A stretch of 64,000 nt of DNA from Lentimicrobium saccharophilum (GCF_001192835.1 NZ_DF968182.1:566349-630348), one strand, 5' to 3'; shown: positions 44,686 through 54,706, counted from the first letter of the stretch. Numbers and translations are program-made. The notes: generated by a model from the sequence alone, not told the origin.

Positions 44686-46057
44686 GTTTCTCTATTCTGC
44701 GATAAAGTGAGGCCCTGGTAAGCCCGAGTTCTTTTGCAGCTTTGCTGATGTTTCCCCCGTGCTTGTCAATCACCCGGCGGATCAGCAGTTTTTCCCTTTC
44801 TTCGAGGTTGGTGATATCATCCGATTCATCGGACTGACCACCATCTTCTATCTGCGAGAGGAAGAAGTCCTGCGGCTGAAGGATATTGCTCTCACTGAGG
44901 ATTACCGCTCTTTCCACAGCATGCTGAAGTTCCCTGATATTGCCCGGCCAGCTGTGTTTTTCCAGCCTTCTGATGGTTGTCGGGTTGATTCTTTTGAGCG
45001 GCATTTTATATTTTTTACAGTAGATCACCAGAAAGTGCTCCACCAGTTGCTGGATGTCCTCCAGTCTTTCGCGCAGGGGAGGCAGTAGAATTTCCACGGT
45101 ATTGATGCGGTACAGCAGGTCCTGACGGAATTTGTTTTCATTCACCATCTGATATAACGGCATATTTGTGGCGCATATCAGCCTTACATCAATCGGTATC
45201 TCGCGGTTGGTCCCCAGCCTTACCACTTTCCTGTTCTGAAGCACGCTCAGCAACTTCGACTGCAGGTTAAAGGAAAGGTTTCCGATTTCATCAAGAAAAA
45301 CAGTCCCTTTATTGGCAGCTTCAAAACGGCCGGCCCGGTCTTCCTTGGCGTCGGTGAAGGCGCCTTTCTTGAATCCGAACAGCTCGCTTTCGAACAGCGT
45401 TTCACTGATTGCACCCAGATCAACACTGATAAAAACCTCATCGCGGCGCGATGATGCTTTGTGAATGGCCCGGGCAATCAGTTCCTTGCCTGTTCCGTTT
45501 TCTCCGAGAATCAGTACATTGGCTTCTGTTTTGGCCACTTTCTCAACCGTGGCCATCACCTTCTGCATGGCAGGCGATTGGCCGATCAGGTTACCATAAG
45601 CCTGATCCTGGTTGGCAATCAGCACTTTTTGTTTGCTCTTCAGGTCTTCAATTTCTTCCTTGTTGTGCCTAACTTTCAGGTTGGCCGTAATGGTGGCCAG
45701 CAGTTTTTTATTGTCCCAGGGTTTCAGGATAAAGTTGGTAGCTCCTTCTTTTATGCCCTGCACGGCCAGCTCAATATCACCGTATCCGGTAATAAAAATA
45801 ACCACCGCCAGGGGGTCAATTTCAATAATTTTATTCAGCCAGTGAAATCCCTCCTTACCACTGGTGGCATCCCTGGAGAAATTCATATCCAGCAGGATAA
45901 GATCATAGCTCTCATTCTTCATGATGGCTGGTATGTTCTCCGGATTTTTCTCCGTATGTATAATATTGAAGTGTTGCTTAAGAAAAAGCCTTGCTGCCAG
46001 CAGTACATCCTGATCATCATCAACAATCAGGATTTTAGCGTCAATCTTACTCATCAA
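44675..46057 (-). CDS. Sigma-54-dependent response regulator (NtrC family)
   Basis: 460 residues. Receiver domain (1-125) with ILIVDDDQD and phosphoacceptor Asp57 (LILLDMNF). AAA+ domain (about 150-385) with Walker A GENGTGKELIARAIH and ESELFGFKKGAFTDA. C-terminal Fis-type helix-turn-helix (about 425-460, GNISKAAKELGLTRASLYRR). The sigma-54 contact motif is GAFTDA instead of GAFTGA, a variation that occurs in Bacteroidota members of this family; its effect is unclear. It is first in the operon and divergent from the exporter genes, which are its probable targets. I did not find a clear -24/-12 sigma-54 promoter in the 356-bp gap. Confidence 0.92.
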   Translation of the reverse strand: MMSKIDAKILIVDDDQDVLLAARLFLKQHFNIIHTEKNPENIPAIMKNESYDLILLDMNFSRDATSGKEGFHWLNKIIEIDPLAVVIFITGYGDIELAVQGIKEGATNFILKPWDNKKLLATITANLKVRHNKEEIEDLKSKQKVLIANQDQAYGNLIGQSPAMQKVMATVEKVAKTEANVLILGENGTGKELIARAIHKASSRRDEVFISVDLGAISETLFESELFGFKKGAFTDAKEDRAGRFEAANKGTVFLDEIGNLSFNLQSKLLSVLQNRKVVRLGTNREIPIDVRLICATNMPLYQMVNENKFRQDLLYRINTVEILLPPLRERLEDIQQLVEHFLVIYCKKYKMPLKRINPTTIRRLEKHSWPGNIRELQHAVERAVILSESNILQPQDFFLSQIEDGGQSDESDDITNLEEREKLLIRRVIDKHGGNISKAAKELGLTRASLYRRIEKHGL

Positions 46058-46413
46058 TTGTTTTTTTTTAGTTCTTTGCTTTGGTTATTCCGGCTTTTGA
46101 AGAGGAAAGTCCGGTGAAAAACTTCCATTAGAAATTTTGAGCAGGATCGCTTCCCAAACCGGCATGTTACAACAACTGATCCTGATATATTCTGGCGAAA
46201 CGCAACCGGCAGTTGTCTCGGTTCCTGAATGGCCTGAAACTGACCCGGCAGGTTGCTAAGGTATAAAATGTTCGGAAACGTACATTCAAAAGAACGGCTT
46301 TGAACAACAATAAATTGTTAAAATTTTCATAAAATTTTTATTTTACTGATAAATAGTGTGTTATAATTAGTGGCATGGAATTAGTAACACCGGTTTCAGC
46401 ATAAATGTAATTT

Positions 46414-47667
46414 ATGGACAGGATCATAGAAAAGAAGCGATGGACTCCCGGAAGGATTGCCGCAATAGCGGGAATAGTCATGTTGGTGATACTGGTTTTG
46501 TGGGTATTTGTTTTCAGGGACAACCGCAGCAGGCTTTATGTGGAATATAACCAACTCAGTATAGCTGCAGTTGAAAAGAGCAGATTTCAGGAGTTTATCC
46601 CTGTTGACGGCATTGTTTTCCCGCGGAATACGGTTTATATTGATGCCGTTCAGGGTGGGATTGTTGAAGAGATTTATGTTGAAGACGGCGCCATTCTTAA
46701 GAGAGGGGATCCCATATTAAAGCTCTCTAATGCAAATATGGAGCTGAGTTATATGGATCAGGAAACGCGGATGTATGATGCCATCAACAACCTGGCCAAT
46801 ACCAGGATCAGCCTGGAGCAGTTGAAATACGTCAGACAGAAAGAAATTACTCAGCTTAACTATGATATTGACAGGCTCAAGACGGATTTCAGCCGTAAAG
46901 AGCAATTCTATAAGGATAAACTGATTTCCGATAAGGAATTTGAGGATGCCCGCCGCGACTACCAGTATTCACTAAAGCAGCTGGAGATCGCGCTGAACCT
47001 GAAAAGGCTTGACTCGATTTCAGGTGTTTCGCAGGGCAGGCAGATTTCTTTGTCGATGGAAAGGATGAATAATAATCTGGCCCTGCTGAAAAAGAATATG
47101 GATAATATGACCATTAAATCACCTGTTGATGGTAAGCTTTCATCATTCCTTGTAGAAATAGGGCAAACCAAAGTTTCCGGAGAGCACCTTGGCCAGATTG
47201 ATATGATGGACGGCATCAAGCTTCGTGCAAACATTGATGAAAGGTATATCTCCCGTGTTTTTACCGGTCAGGAGGCATCCTGTGATATCGGGAACAAAAC
47301 ATACGAGCTTGAAATATCGAAGATCTATACAAATGTTACCGGTGGTACTTTTCAGGTGGATCTTTTGTTTACAGATGAAGAGCCTGTTAAAGTCAAGCGG
47401 GGGCAGACCATTCAACTGAAGGTGAAATTTTCAGGAGCCTCCGATGCCCTTATCCTGCGCAGGGGTGGATTTTTTCAGGAAACAGGCGGTAACTGGATTT
47501 ATGTGCTGGATCCCTCAGAAGAATACGCGGTGAAGCGCAGCATCCGGATAGGCAGGCAGAATGCATCCCATTATGAGGTGCTTGAAGGACTTGAAGCCGG
47601 TGAAAAAGTTATTGTTTCGTCATACGATAACTTTAACGCGAAGGAGAAACTAATTTTCAGAAAATAA
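46414..47667 (+). CDS. Periplasmic adaptor (HlyD/MacA-like) of ABC exporter
   Basis: 417 residues. One N-terminal membrane helix (about 13-32, IAAIAGIVMLVILVLWVFVF). Barrel-sandwich lipoyl-like segments (VEEIYVEDGAILKRGDPILKL and MTIKSPVDGKLSSFLVEIGQT) flank a long coiled-coil hairpin (about 110-210). A beta-barrel and a C-terminal membrane-proximal domain follow. It links the inner-membrane permease to an outer-membrane channel. It is the first of three plus-strand genes (adaptor, ATPase, permease) with short gaps; no TolC-like gene is beside it. Confidence 0.9.
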   Translation: MDRIIEKKRWTPGRIAAIAGIVMLVILVLWVFVFRDNRSRLYVEYNQLSIAAVEKSRFQEFIPVDGIVFPRNTVYIDAVQGGIVEEIYVEDGAILKRGDPILKLSNANMELSYMDQETRMYDAINNLANTRISLEQLKYVRQKEITQLNYDIDRLKTDFSRKEQFYKDKLISDKEFEDARRDYQYSLKQLEIALNLKRLDSISGVSQGRQISLSMERMNNNLALLKKNMDNMTIKSPVDGKLSSFLVEIGQTKVSGEHLGQIDMMDGIKLRANIDERYISRVFTGQEASCDIGNKTYELEISKIYTNVTGGTFQVDLLFTDEEPVKVKRGQTIQLKVKFSGASDALILRRGGFFQETGGNWIYVLDPSEEYAVKRSIRIGRQNASHYEVLEGLEAGEKVIVSSYDNFNAKEKLIFRK

Positions 47668-47701
47668 AATCAGTCAGCAAACGCTCTAAAATTCAAATAC
47701 T

Positions 47702-48403
47702 ATGCTCAAAACGGTAAATCTCTCCAAAATTTTCAGGACAGACGAAGTAGAAACCACTGCATTGAATAAAGTTTCTTTTGAAATCAAAAAAGGTGAGTTT
47801 GTCGCCATCATGGGGCCTTCGGGTTGCGGGAAGTCAACATTGCTTAATATTCTGGGGTTGCTGGATAATCCGACAGAAGGTGAGTATTATTTTCTGGGGA
47901 ATGAGGTTTCAGGTTTTACCGAGAAGCAGCGTGCCAATACCCGCAAACAGAACATCGGTTTTGTATTTCAGAATTTTAATCTGATCGACGAACTGAATGT
48001 ATATGAAAATGTTGAATTGCCGTTGATATATCTTGGTCTGAGTTCCTCAGAGCGCAAGCGCAGGGTTGAATCGGCCCTTGAACAGATGCAGATTATGCAC
48101 CGCCGCAAACATTTCCCGCTTCAATTATCGGGTGGTCAGCAGCAGCGCGTGGCTGTCGCCAGGGCCGTGGTGGCCAATCCGCACCTTATCCTGGCCGATG
48201 AGCCTACCGGTAACCTTGATTCGGCGCACGGCGAAGAGGTGATGAACCTGCTGGCCTCGCTCAACCAGAACGGAACTACCATCATAATGGTTACACACTC
48301 TCAGCGTGATGCCGAGTATGCGCAGCGCATCATCAGGCTGTTTGACGGACAGGTGATCAATGAGAATATCAAAGCCGGTAGGGTTGAATCCGGAAATTTT
48401 TAA
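47702..48403 (+). CDS. ABC transporter ATP-binding protein (MacB/LolD type)
   Basis: 233 residues, a single ATPase domain. Walker [16 protein letters not shown]-loop [14 protein letters not shown], signature [14 protein letters not shown], Walker [14 protein letters not shown], and H-loop VTHSQRD. The [15 protein letters not shown] stretch is typical of MacB/LolD ATPases. It powers the FtsX-like permease encoded 51 nt downstream. Confidence 0.96.
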   Translation: MLKTVNLSKIFRTDEVETTALNKVSFEIKKGEFVAIMGPSGCGKSTLLNILGLLDNPTEGEYYFLGNEVSGFTEKQRANTRKQNIGFVFQNFNLIDELNVYENVELPLIYLGLSSSERKRRVESALEQMQIMHRRKHFPLQLSGGQQQRVAVARAVVANPHLILADEPTGNLDSAHGEEVMNLLASLNQNGTTIIMVTHSQRDAEYAQRIIRLFDGQVINENIKAGRVESGNF

Positions 48404-48454
48404 AGGCTTTTACTTTAAATTTTGATTTCCCGGCAATCCCTAAATACCTGAACC

Positions 48455-50863
48455 ATGTTTGCCAATTACCTGAAGACTGCTTTGCGCAGCCTGATGCGCC
48501 AGAAGAATTACGCCCTGATTAATCTTGCCGGGCTCTCGTTCGGGATTGCAGCTTTTATCCTTATCATGCTGTATGTGCAGCATGAATTGAAATTCGACCA
48601 TCACCTGAGTAAGCGTGACCGGATTTTCAGGGTGGTTGAAATTCAGAATGAGCCGGGTGTTGGTGAGCAGCATGTAGCCATTACCATGGGCCCGCTTGCC
48701 CAGGCAATGCTCAACGATTTTCCCCAGGTAAAGAACGCAGTCAGGCTGATGAGTGCTTTTAATGTGACTGCTGTCAGTCATGGTGAAAAGTCATTCAGGG
48801 AAGACCACCTGTATTATGCCGATCCCTCAGTAATCGACATGTTCGATATTTCTTTCATATACGGAGATCCGGCCACCGCGCTGAAGGAGCCACGAAGCGT
48901 GATTTTATCAAAAAAAGCTGCGGAAAAGTACTTCGGTGATGCCGCGAAAGCCACAGGAAGTAATCTTTTATTTGACAAGACAGGTTTTACGGTTACCGGG
49001 GTTATGGAAGATCAGCCTGAGACTACCCACTTCTTTTTCGATATGCTGATGCCCATCGCCACTGCCGAGGCATTGCCCGGATTTGAATGGATGAAGGGCT
49101 GGGGTTCCAATTCGCTGGTTACCTATGTGGAGCTGGACAGGACTTCATCGGCCGAGGAGGTTAACAAGGGATTTGATGATTTTCTGAAGCGGCATGTCTT
49201 TAGCCAGGAAGACGGCTGGCAGTACCTCGAAATGTATCTTCAGCCGCTGAACGAAGTGTATTTGAAATCAGGCCATATTAAGTTTCAGAATGTTTCAGCC
49301 ATGGGCGATGCTTCCATGGTAAATGTTTTTATCGTGATTTCGGTGCTTATCCTGCTGATAGCCTGTGTGAATTTTATCAATATTGCCATTGCGCGTTCCG
49401 TTAAGCGCTCACGGGAAGTAGGTATGCGTAAAGTGCTGGGTGCGGGCAGAGGCAGTCTTATCGTTCAGTTTATCAGCGAGTCAGCCATTATTACCCTCAC
49501 CTCGGTATTGATTGCCATTGGAATCGTTGAACTGGCCCTTCCTGAATTAAATAAAATGCTTGGCACTTCCTTCAGCATAGATTTCATTTCGAATCCCCTG
49601 TTTAACGTTGGTTTGCTGTTTCTTCTCGTGCTGATCAGCCTGGTCTCGGGTTCATATCCGGCATTCTACCTTTCGCGCCTGCATCCGATCGCTGTGCTGA
49701 GGGGCATTTCGGGGAAGTCAGGTCCGGGCAGCGGTTTACTGAGTAAGATTCTGGTAGTTTTTCAGTTTATTATTTCTGTCGGGCTGTTGCTTGCCGTATT
49801 TGTTATTCACGATCAGGTAAATTTTATCAGAAACAAGGATCTGGGCATTCAGTATGTTAACAGATTGTATGTGGACTTTGGCGAAACAGGGTATGAAAAA
49901 ATCCGGGTTATCAAGCAGGAACTCATGCAGCATCCGGCCATACAACAGGTTTCAGGATGTTCTTATGTGAATGGTGTGGCCGGGAGCCAGGGGCCGGTAT
50001 TCGTTGATGATTCAGCCAATACCAAGCTTTATGTAAGATATGGCTTTGTGGACGATGATTTTTTCGGCACTATGGACGTTCAGTTTGCCGATGGCCGCAA
50101 TTTCAATGGTTTACAGTCAGGAGATATCAACAGGGCGGTAATCGTGAACCAGGCTACCATAAACGCGTTGGGGTGGGATAACGCCCTGGGGCGGAAGTTT
50201 GTGTTCCCCCAGTCTGCCGATTCTTCAGGGAAGGCTGAAATTATCGGCGTGGTGAAAGATTATCATTATTATTCATTGCGCAGCCCCATAGAACCTGCCG
50301 TATGGATATGGCAGCCGGAGCGCTTCAAGGGTGTTGTTATTAAATATGCAGGCAGTGGCAACAAGGATGAAATCAGAAGTTTTATTGAATCGAAGTGGGC
50401 TTCCGTTTATCCCGGGTTGCCGGTGCAGATTATGGAGGCCCCCAATTATCTGACACAGAATTACAAAGGCGACCAAACCACCTTTACCCTTTTCATTTAT
50501 TTTACCCTGGTTTCCTTGCTGCTTTCCTGCCTTGGTCTGTTTGGCCTCACTTCATTGCTGATTGAACAGAGAACCAGGGTGATCGGCATCAGAAAGGTGA
50601 TGGGCGGAACTGTTACCCAGATTACCGTTCATCTGGTTAAAGATTATCTGTTACTTGTATTAACTGCAGGGATTATCGCTTTGCCTGCCGGTTATTTACT
50701 ACTTCAGAAACAATTGGATGAGTTCGCCTACCATATCTCCATCAATGTGATCCATTTGATAGTGCCTGTTATACTGGCATTGCTGATCGCTTTCCTGACC
50801 ATTGTTTTCAAAGCGTATAAGGCAGCAAATGCCAATCCGGTTATAGCCCTGAAGTACGAATAG
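48455..50863 (+). CDS. FtsX/MacB-like ABC transporter permease
   Basis: 802 residues. Same two-half architecture as the pair at 21.7-26.6 kb: N-terminal helix after YLKTALRSLMRQKNYALINL, MacB core domain, helices, coupling motifs GMRKVLGAG and GIRKVMGG, and C-terminal NPVIALKYE. Here the gene has its own ATPase and adaptor upstream. Together with the divergent NtrY/NtrC pair this looks like a stress-induced exporter of peptides, lipids or drugs. Confidence 0.93.
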   Translation: MFANYLKTALRSLMRQKNYALINLAGLSFGIAAFILIMLYVQHELKFDHHLSKRDRIFRVVEIQNEPGVGEQHVAITMGPLAQAMLNDFPQVKNAVRLMSAFNVTAVSHGEKSFREDHLYYADPSVIDMFDISFIYGDPATALKEPRSVILSKKAAEKYFGDAAKATGSNLLFDKTGFTVTGVMEDQPETTHFFFDMLMPIATAEALPGFEWMKGWGSNSLVTYVELDRTSSAEEVNKGFDDFLKRHVFSQEDGWQYLEMYLQPLNEVYLKSGHIKFQNVSAMGDASMVNVFIVISVLILLIACVNFINIAIARSVKRSREVGMRKVLGAGRGSLIVQFISESAIITLTSVLIAIGIVELALPELNKMLGTSFSIDFISNPLFNVGLLFLLVLISLVSGSYPAFYLSRLHPIAVLRGISGKSGPGSGLLSKILVVFQFIISVGLLLAVFVIHDQVNFIRNKDLGIQYVNRLYVDFGETGYEKIRVIKQELMQHPAIQQVSGCSYVNGVAGSQGPVFVDDSANTKLYVRYGFVDDDFFGTMDVQFADGRNFNGLQSGDINRAVIVNQATINALGWDNALGRKFVFPQSADSSGKAEIIGVVKDYHYYSLRSPIEPAVWIWQPERFKGVVIKYAGSGNKDEIRSFIESKWASVYPGLPVQIMEAPNYLTQNYKGDQTTFTLFIYFTLVSLLLSCLGLFGLTSLLIEQRTRVIGIRKVMGGTVTQITVHLVKDYLLLVLTAGIIALPAGYLLLQKQLDEFAYHISINVIHLIVPVILALLIAFLTIVFKAYKAANANPVIALKYE

Positions 50864-51466
50864 TGCACACAGGAAGCTCCTGTATTATTTCACCGGTTGG
50901 ATGACCGGATGATTTCTGTCTGTCATCATTCATATACATCATTCTGAGCAGGTTAATCTATTTCGGATAGAGTGGTCCTTCTTTTTTATTCAGATCCCGG
51001 ATCACTAGATTATTGCCGGTTCCAGATAAATTATTTATACAATCTGCTTAAGCATAACACTTATCAATCGATTTGCCAGTGTTGATTCTGAACCCTTCTC
51101 CTTTCCCGGGTTATAAACTGATCAGCATTTTGGGTGTTGTGTTTGCGATAATGATCAGCATTAATACGTCAGGTATTCTCGTTAGCTATCTGCTTTAATG
51201 AATAATATTTTTCCTGAATATCATAATTATAATTAATCCGGATAATGCAGAATGTAATAATTCTGATGATCCGGAATGCCCGGATGGTGAAAAGAATTTG
51301 CATCGATTGCTTATTTGGATTATTAAATAACATGAAATCAGGATGATAGAAAATTTTCATCGCCGAATGAATACAAATTCCGGCTTGGCCGGATTTATTT
51401 TAATCAGTCAATGTAATATAGATGCATTTCATTAGAAAATCTTATCCGGTAGCTTGAAAAATAGTT
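50864..51466. other. Intergenic stretch, no gene seen
   Basis: About 600 bp of AT-rich sequence. A small hairpin ACAGGA-agc-TCCTGT (50869-50883) right after the permease stop may act as a weak terminator. No convincing frame or RNA gene was seen in the rest. Confidence 0.4.
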
Positions 51467-51474
51467 TATTTTTG
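51467..51474 (+). promoter_or_regulatory. Candidate -7 promoter element for the arginine decarboxylase
   Basis: TATTTTTG is an exact TAnnTTTG match 33 nt upstream of the start codon. No clear -33 at the usual spacing. Confidence 0.5.
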
Positions 51475-51507
51475 CATTCCTTATTCATTTAATTATTCTC
51501 TCAGGCG

Positions 51508-52899
51508 ATGAAAAACAAATACATTGATCTCATTGAGCAAACATTCGACTTTCCCCAGGAAGAATTCCGGGTTGAAGACAATGAGCTGTATTTTCACAAT
51601 ATTCCTTTGATGGATATCATCAAACAATATGGTACACCACTAAAGATATCCTATCTGCCGAAGATCAGCCAGCAGATTCAGAAGGCCAAGAAATTGTTCA
51701 ATGTTGCCATTGCGCGGAGCGATTACCAGGGGGATTATCATTATTGTTATTGTACGAAGAGTTCCCATTTTTCATTTGTACTGGAGGAAGTGCTTAAGAA
51801 TGATGTACACCTTGAAACCTCTTCCGCATTTGATATTTTTTTGCTGGAGACCCTGCATGAACAGGGGCTGATTGACAAGGAGACCTACATTATCTGTAAC
51901 GGGTTTAAACGGCCGCAGTACATTGAGAACATTGCCAAGCTGATCAATGAAGAGTTTGTGAATACCATCCCCATCCTCGACAACAAGTTTGAACTGGATC
52001 AGCTTGACCGGAACATCACCCGCAAGTGCAAGATCGGTATGCGGATTGCCGCTGAGGAGGAGCCGAAATTTGAGTTTTACACTTCAAGGCTGGGAATCCG
52101 TTACAACGACATCATTCCCTATTATGAAGAGAAGATCAAGAACAATCCGAAATTTGAACTGAAGATGCTGCACTTCTTTATCAACACAGGGATCAGGGAT
52201 TCAGCCTATTATTGGAATGAGCTTTCGAAATGCGTCAATCTGTATTGTCAGTTGAAACATATTTGTCCTGAACTTGATTCATTGAATATTGGCGGTGGTT
52301 TCCCCATCAAGAATTCGCTTTCGTTTGACTACGATTACGAATATATGGCCGAGGAGATCATTGCACAGATCAAGATGATCTGTGACAGGAACAACACTCC
52401 GGAACCACATATTTTCACTGAGTTCGGCTCATATACCGTTGGAGAAAGCGGCGCCGTGCTCTATTCAATCATTGACCAGAAACAGCAGAATGACCGGGAG
52501 TTGTGGGATATGATCGATTCATCATTTATGACCACGCTGCCTGATACCTGGGCCTTGAACCAGCGTTTTATTTTACTGGGCATTAACAAATGGGATTCGG
52601 AATACGAAAGGGTGTTTCTGGGCGGGCTTACCTGCGACAGTGAAGATTATTACAATGCAGAGGCACACGCCAACGCGATATTTCTTCCCAAGCTTGACAA
52701 CGAAGAGCCGCTGTACATCGGTTTGTTCCATACCGGTGCTTATCAGGAATCCATCGGGGGTTACGGAGGGATTCAGCATTGCCTGATTCCTGCGCCCAAG
52801 CATATTATTATTGATCTGGACGAAGAAGGCGAATATACCACCAAGCTTTTTGCCAAAGAACAATCGCACAAATCAATGCTTCGCATTCTTGGTTACTGA
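51508..52899 (+). CDS. Arginine decarboxylase-like PLP enzyme (fold type III)
   Basis: 463 residues. Alanine-racemase-fold decarboxylase. The PLP lysine is Lys84 in YHYCYCTKSSHF. Other landmarks are RLGIRY, LNIGGGFPI (PLP phosphate loop), EFGSYTVGESG, and GLTCDSEDYYN, where the Cys and Asp form the second half of the dimer active site. It is shorter than E. coli SpeA but matches the compact form found in Bacteroidota, where it makes agmatine, the first step to putrescine and spermidine. An agmatinase homologue follows 328 bp downstream with its own promoter-like element. Substrate specificity (arginine over other diamino acids) is from family and context. Confidence 0.83.
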   Translation: MKNKYIDLIEQTFDFPQEEFRVEDNELYFHNIPLMDIIKQYGTPLKISYLPKISQQIQKAKKLFNVAIARSDYQGDYHYCYCTKSSHFSFVLEEVLKNDVHLETSSAFDIFLLETLHEQGLIDKETYIICNGFKRPQYIENIAKLINEEFVNTIPILDNKFELDQLDRNITRKCKIGMRIAAEEEPKFEFYTSRLGIRYNDIIPYYEEKIKNNPKFELKMLHFFINTGIRDSAYYWNELSKCVNLYCQLKHICPELDSLNIGGGFPIKNSLSFDYDYEYMAEEIIAQIKMICDRNNTPEPHIFTEFGSYTVGESGAVLYSIIDQKQQNDRELWDMIDSSFMTTLPDTWALNQRFILLGINKWDSEYERVFLGGLTCDSEDYYNAEAHANAIFLPKLDNEEPLYIGLFHTGAYQESIGGYGGIQHCLIPAPKHIIIDLDEEGEYTTKLFAKEQSHKSMLRILGY

Positions 52900-53227
52900 G
52901 GCCTTTTGCAGCAGTCAAATTTTATAATTTATAGTCAGATTCCTGTACAGGTGTGTCCATGCCAGATGTATTTTTATGTGCAGGTCGAACCGGTGATTCA
53001 GTTGCCTTGTTCTGCCATGATGCGTGTTGGCAGGTTATACCCGTTGTTCCACTGCATACCCCTTACCTGATCTCTTTTTCCGGCCATGAAAATAACGGAA
53101 TATTATCTTTCCGGTGATGGTTTTTCTTAAAGCTTGTTTAACTTTGTAGTCAGGGTTACTGATTCCCGAAGGGATTATTTTTTTATTTATCCGGTTTTCA
53201 AACACGCAGTAAAAAATTAACCTGACC
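52900..53227. promoter_or_regulatory. Gap between decarboxylase and agmatinase homologue, with -7 element
   Basis: No frame seen. TAACTTTG at 53139-53146 is an exact TAnnTTTG match 81 nt upstream of the agmatinase-family start, so that gene probably has its own promoter. Confidence 0.4.
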
Positions 53228-54097
53228 ATGAAACAGAAACAATTCGGATCACTTCCTGTCCAGCTTACGAACTTTGAGAATGCAAAATTTGTAATCCTTC
53301 CGGTTCCGTTCGAAGGTCCCGGCCATGTTTTCAAAGGCTCGGACAAGGGTCCCGAAGCCCTGATTGATGCTTCTGCTTCCATCGACCTGTATGATATTCA
53401 TTCCGATTCAGAAGCCTATAAGGCCGGCATACACACAGCAGAGGCTGTCAGGGAGCGGTCACCCGAAAAAATGGTGAAAGAGGTGCAAGCCAGGACCCTG
53501 CAACTGCTTAAGAAAAAGAAATTTCCGGTTATTGTTGGCGGGGAACATACCGTTGCCATCGGGGCATTCAGGGCTTTTGCCGACTATTACAAGGATAAGG
53601 ATCTTACCATTCTGCAGTTTGATGCCCATGCGGCGGGAAGTGCTGAAGCAGGGGGTACTGCTTACCATCACCATTGTGTAATGAAGCATGCAGCTGTTCA
53701 TGCACCAGTACTTCAGGCAGGAATCAGGAGCATGAGTCTTGCTGAGCGCGAGGATGTGGAGCCGGGCAGAATGTTTTACGCCGGAAGCATGCTCGACGGA
53801 TCCAATAAGACCTGGATGTATGATTTTCTGAATAAATTAACAAGGAATGTTTTTATCACCATTGACCTGGATGTACTCGATCCATCACTGATGCCGGCGG
53901 TAGCAACGCCGGAGCCGGGAGGACTTCAATGGTCCGGATTTATTGAAATACTCACCAAGGTCAGCGAAAAATCGAACATTGCCGGAGTGTGTATTGCCGG
54001 ACTTGTCCCGATCAAATATAACAAAGCGCCCAATTTTATCGCCGCCAGGCTTTTGAACACCATTCTAACCCTCAGATATACTTCTGCATTGAAATAG
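53228..54097 (+). CDS. Agmatinase-family (ureohydrolase) protein with a lost metal ligand
   Basis: 289 residues, full length. Ureohydrolase fold: GGEHTVAIGA (His107), FDAHAAGSAEAGG (Asp132, His134), and TIDLDVLDPS (Asp213, Asp215), then TPEPGGLQW. In active agmatinases and arginases the second motif is DAHxD. Here position 136 is Ala, and the following residues that usually shape the substrate pocket are replaced by a Gly/Ala stretch. One of the six manganese ligands is therefore missing. The protein may be inactive, altered in specificity, or regulatory. The codons are GAT GCC CAT GCG GCG, so a change of at least two bases separates the last codon from Asp. Context next to arginine decarboxylase argues for an ancestral agmatinase role. 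Confidence 0.85.
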   Translation: MKQKQFGSLPVQLTNFENAKFVILPVPFEGPGHVFKGSDKGPEALIDASASIDLYDIHSDSEAYKAGIHTAEAVRERSPEKMVKEVQARTLQLLKKKKFPVIVGGEHTVAIGAFRAFADYYKDKDLTILQFDAHAAGSAEAGGTAYHHHCVMKHAAVHAPVLQAGIRSMSLAEREDVEPGRMFYAGSMLDGSNKTWMYDFLNKLTRNVFITIDLDVLDPSLMPAVATPEPGGLQWSGFIEILTKVSEKSNIAGVCIAGLVPIKYNKAPNFIAARLLNTILTLRYTSALK

Positions 54098-54706
54098 TTT
54101 ACCTGATTTTCCGAACTGATAGCGGATTTTTCGCGTAAGGGCATGGCTGCGGGTGGAAGGTCTGTAAGGGCAGTACCTTTCTTTACGTTTGTTTACGGGG
54201 GGCTCTGAACCGGATTGAGCATCTGATAATGCTTAAACGATTAAGTGTTTATGGTCTGCCCGATATTACCTGCGCAAAACCAACACCAGACCGGAGTCTC
54301 CTCAGAAAATCAAAAGTTCAGCCCGTTCAGGCTTTCTGTTGATTAAGCCGGGTTTATTTTTTCTGACAACCTGTAAATGCAATTGTTTTTTTCTTGTTTA
54401 TTAGAAAAAGTTCACTTAGTTTTACTGCCACTTAGTGTATTAAATACACAAACATAGTGTATTAAGTACACATAAGAAAAGGTTTAATGTAATCTCCGGA
54501 AATAATTAGTCTATAGAGTTCATAAACATTGAGTTACCGATGTGAGTGACTGAAACGGAAAAAGCCGGAGGAGAAATGATTTTTAAATTGTTGTATAAAG
54601 GATATACTTTGAATGCAGGCAATTTTGGGCAGGGCTGAATTTTAAAGGTGTTTAATGAACAGATTACAGGCAAAACCAAATACAAACCAAACCAAACCAA
54701 TCAAAA
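54098..54706. other. Upstream region of the polysaccharide-utilisation locus
   Basis: No gene seen. It holds two operator-like inverted repeats (separate entries). A further dyad CTTAA-ACGA-TTAAG is at 54232-54245. A possible promoter TATACTTTG ends near 54619. A leader ends with several CAAACC/CAAAC units (about 54669-54700) just before the lipoprotein ATG. Confidence 0.5.
54431..54471 (+). promoter_or_regulatory. Tandem inverted-repeat operator upstream of the SusCD locus
   Basis: Two 15-bp inverted repeats, GTGTATTAAATACAC (54435-54449) and GTGTATTAAGTACAC (54457-54471), lie 22 bp apart centre to centre, i.e. on the same face of the helix. They are about 265 and 243 bp upstream of the first PUL gene. 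54431-54454 matches the sugar-transporter upstream region (2067-2090, other strand) at 22 of 24 positions. Binding of two dimers of one regulator is likely; the regulator is not encoded next to either site. Confidence 0.7.

Noticed and set aside
46058-46413. Sigma-54 (-24/-12) promoter upstream of the exporter operon
   Set aside because: TGG and TTGC words occur, but none with the needed GG-N10-GC spacing.
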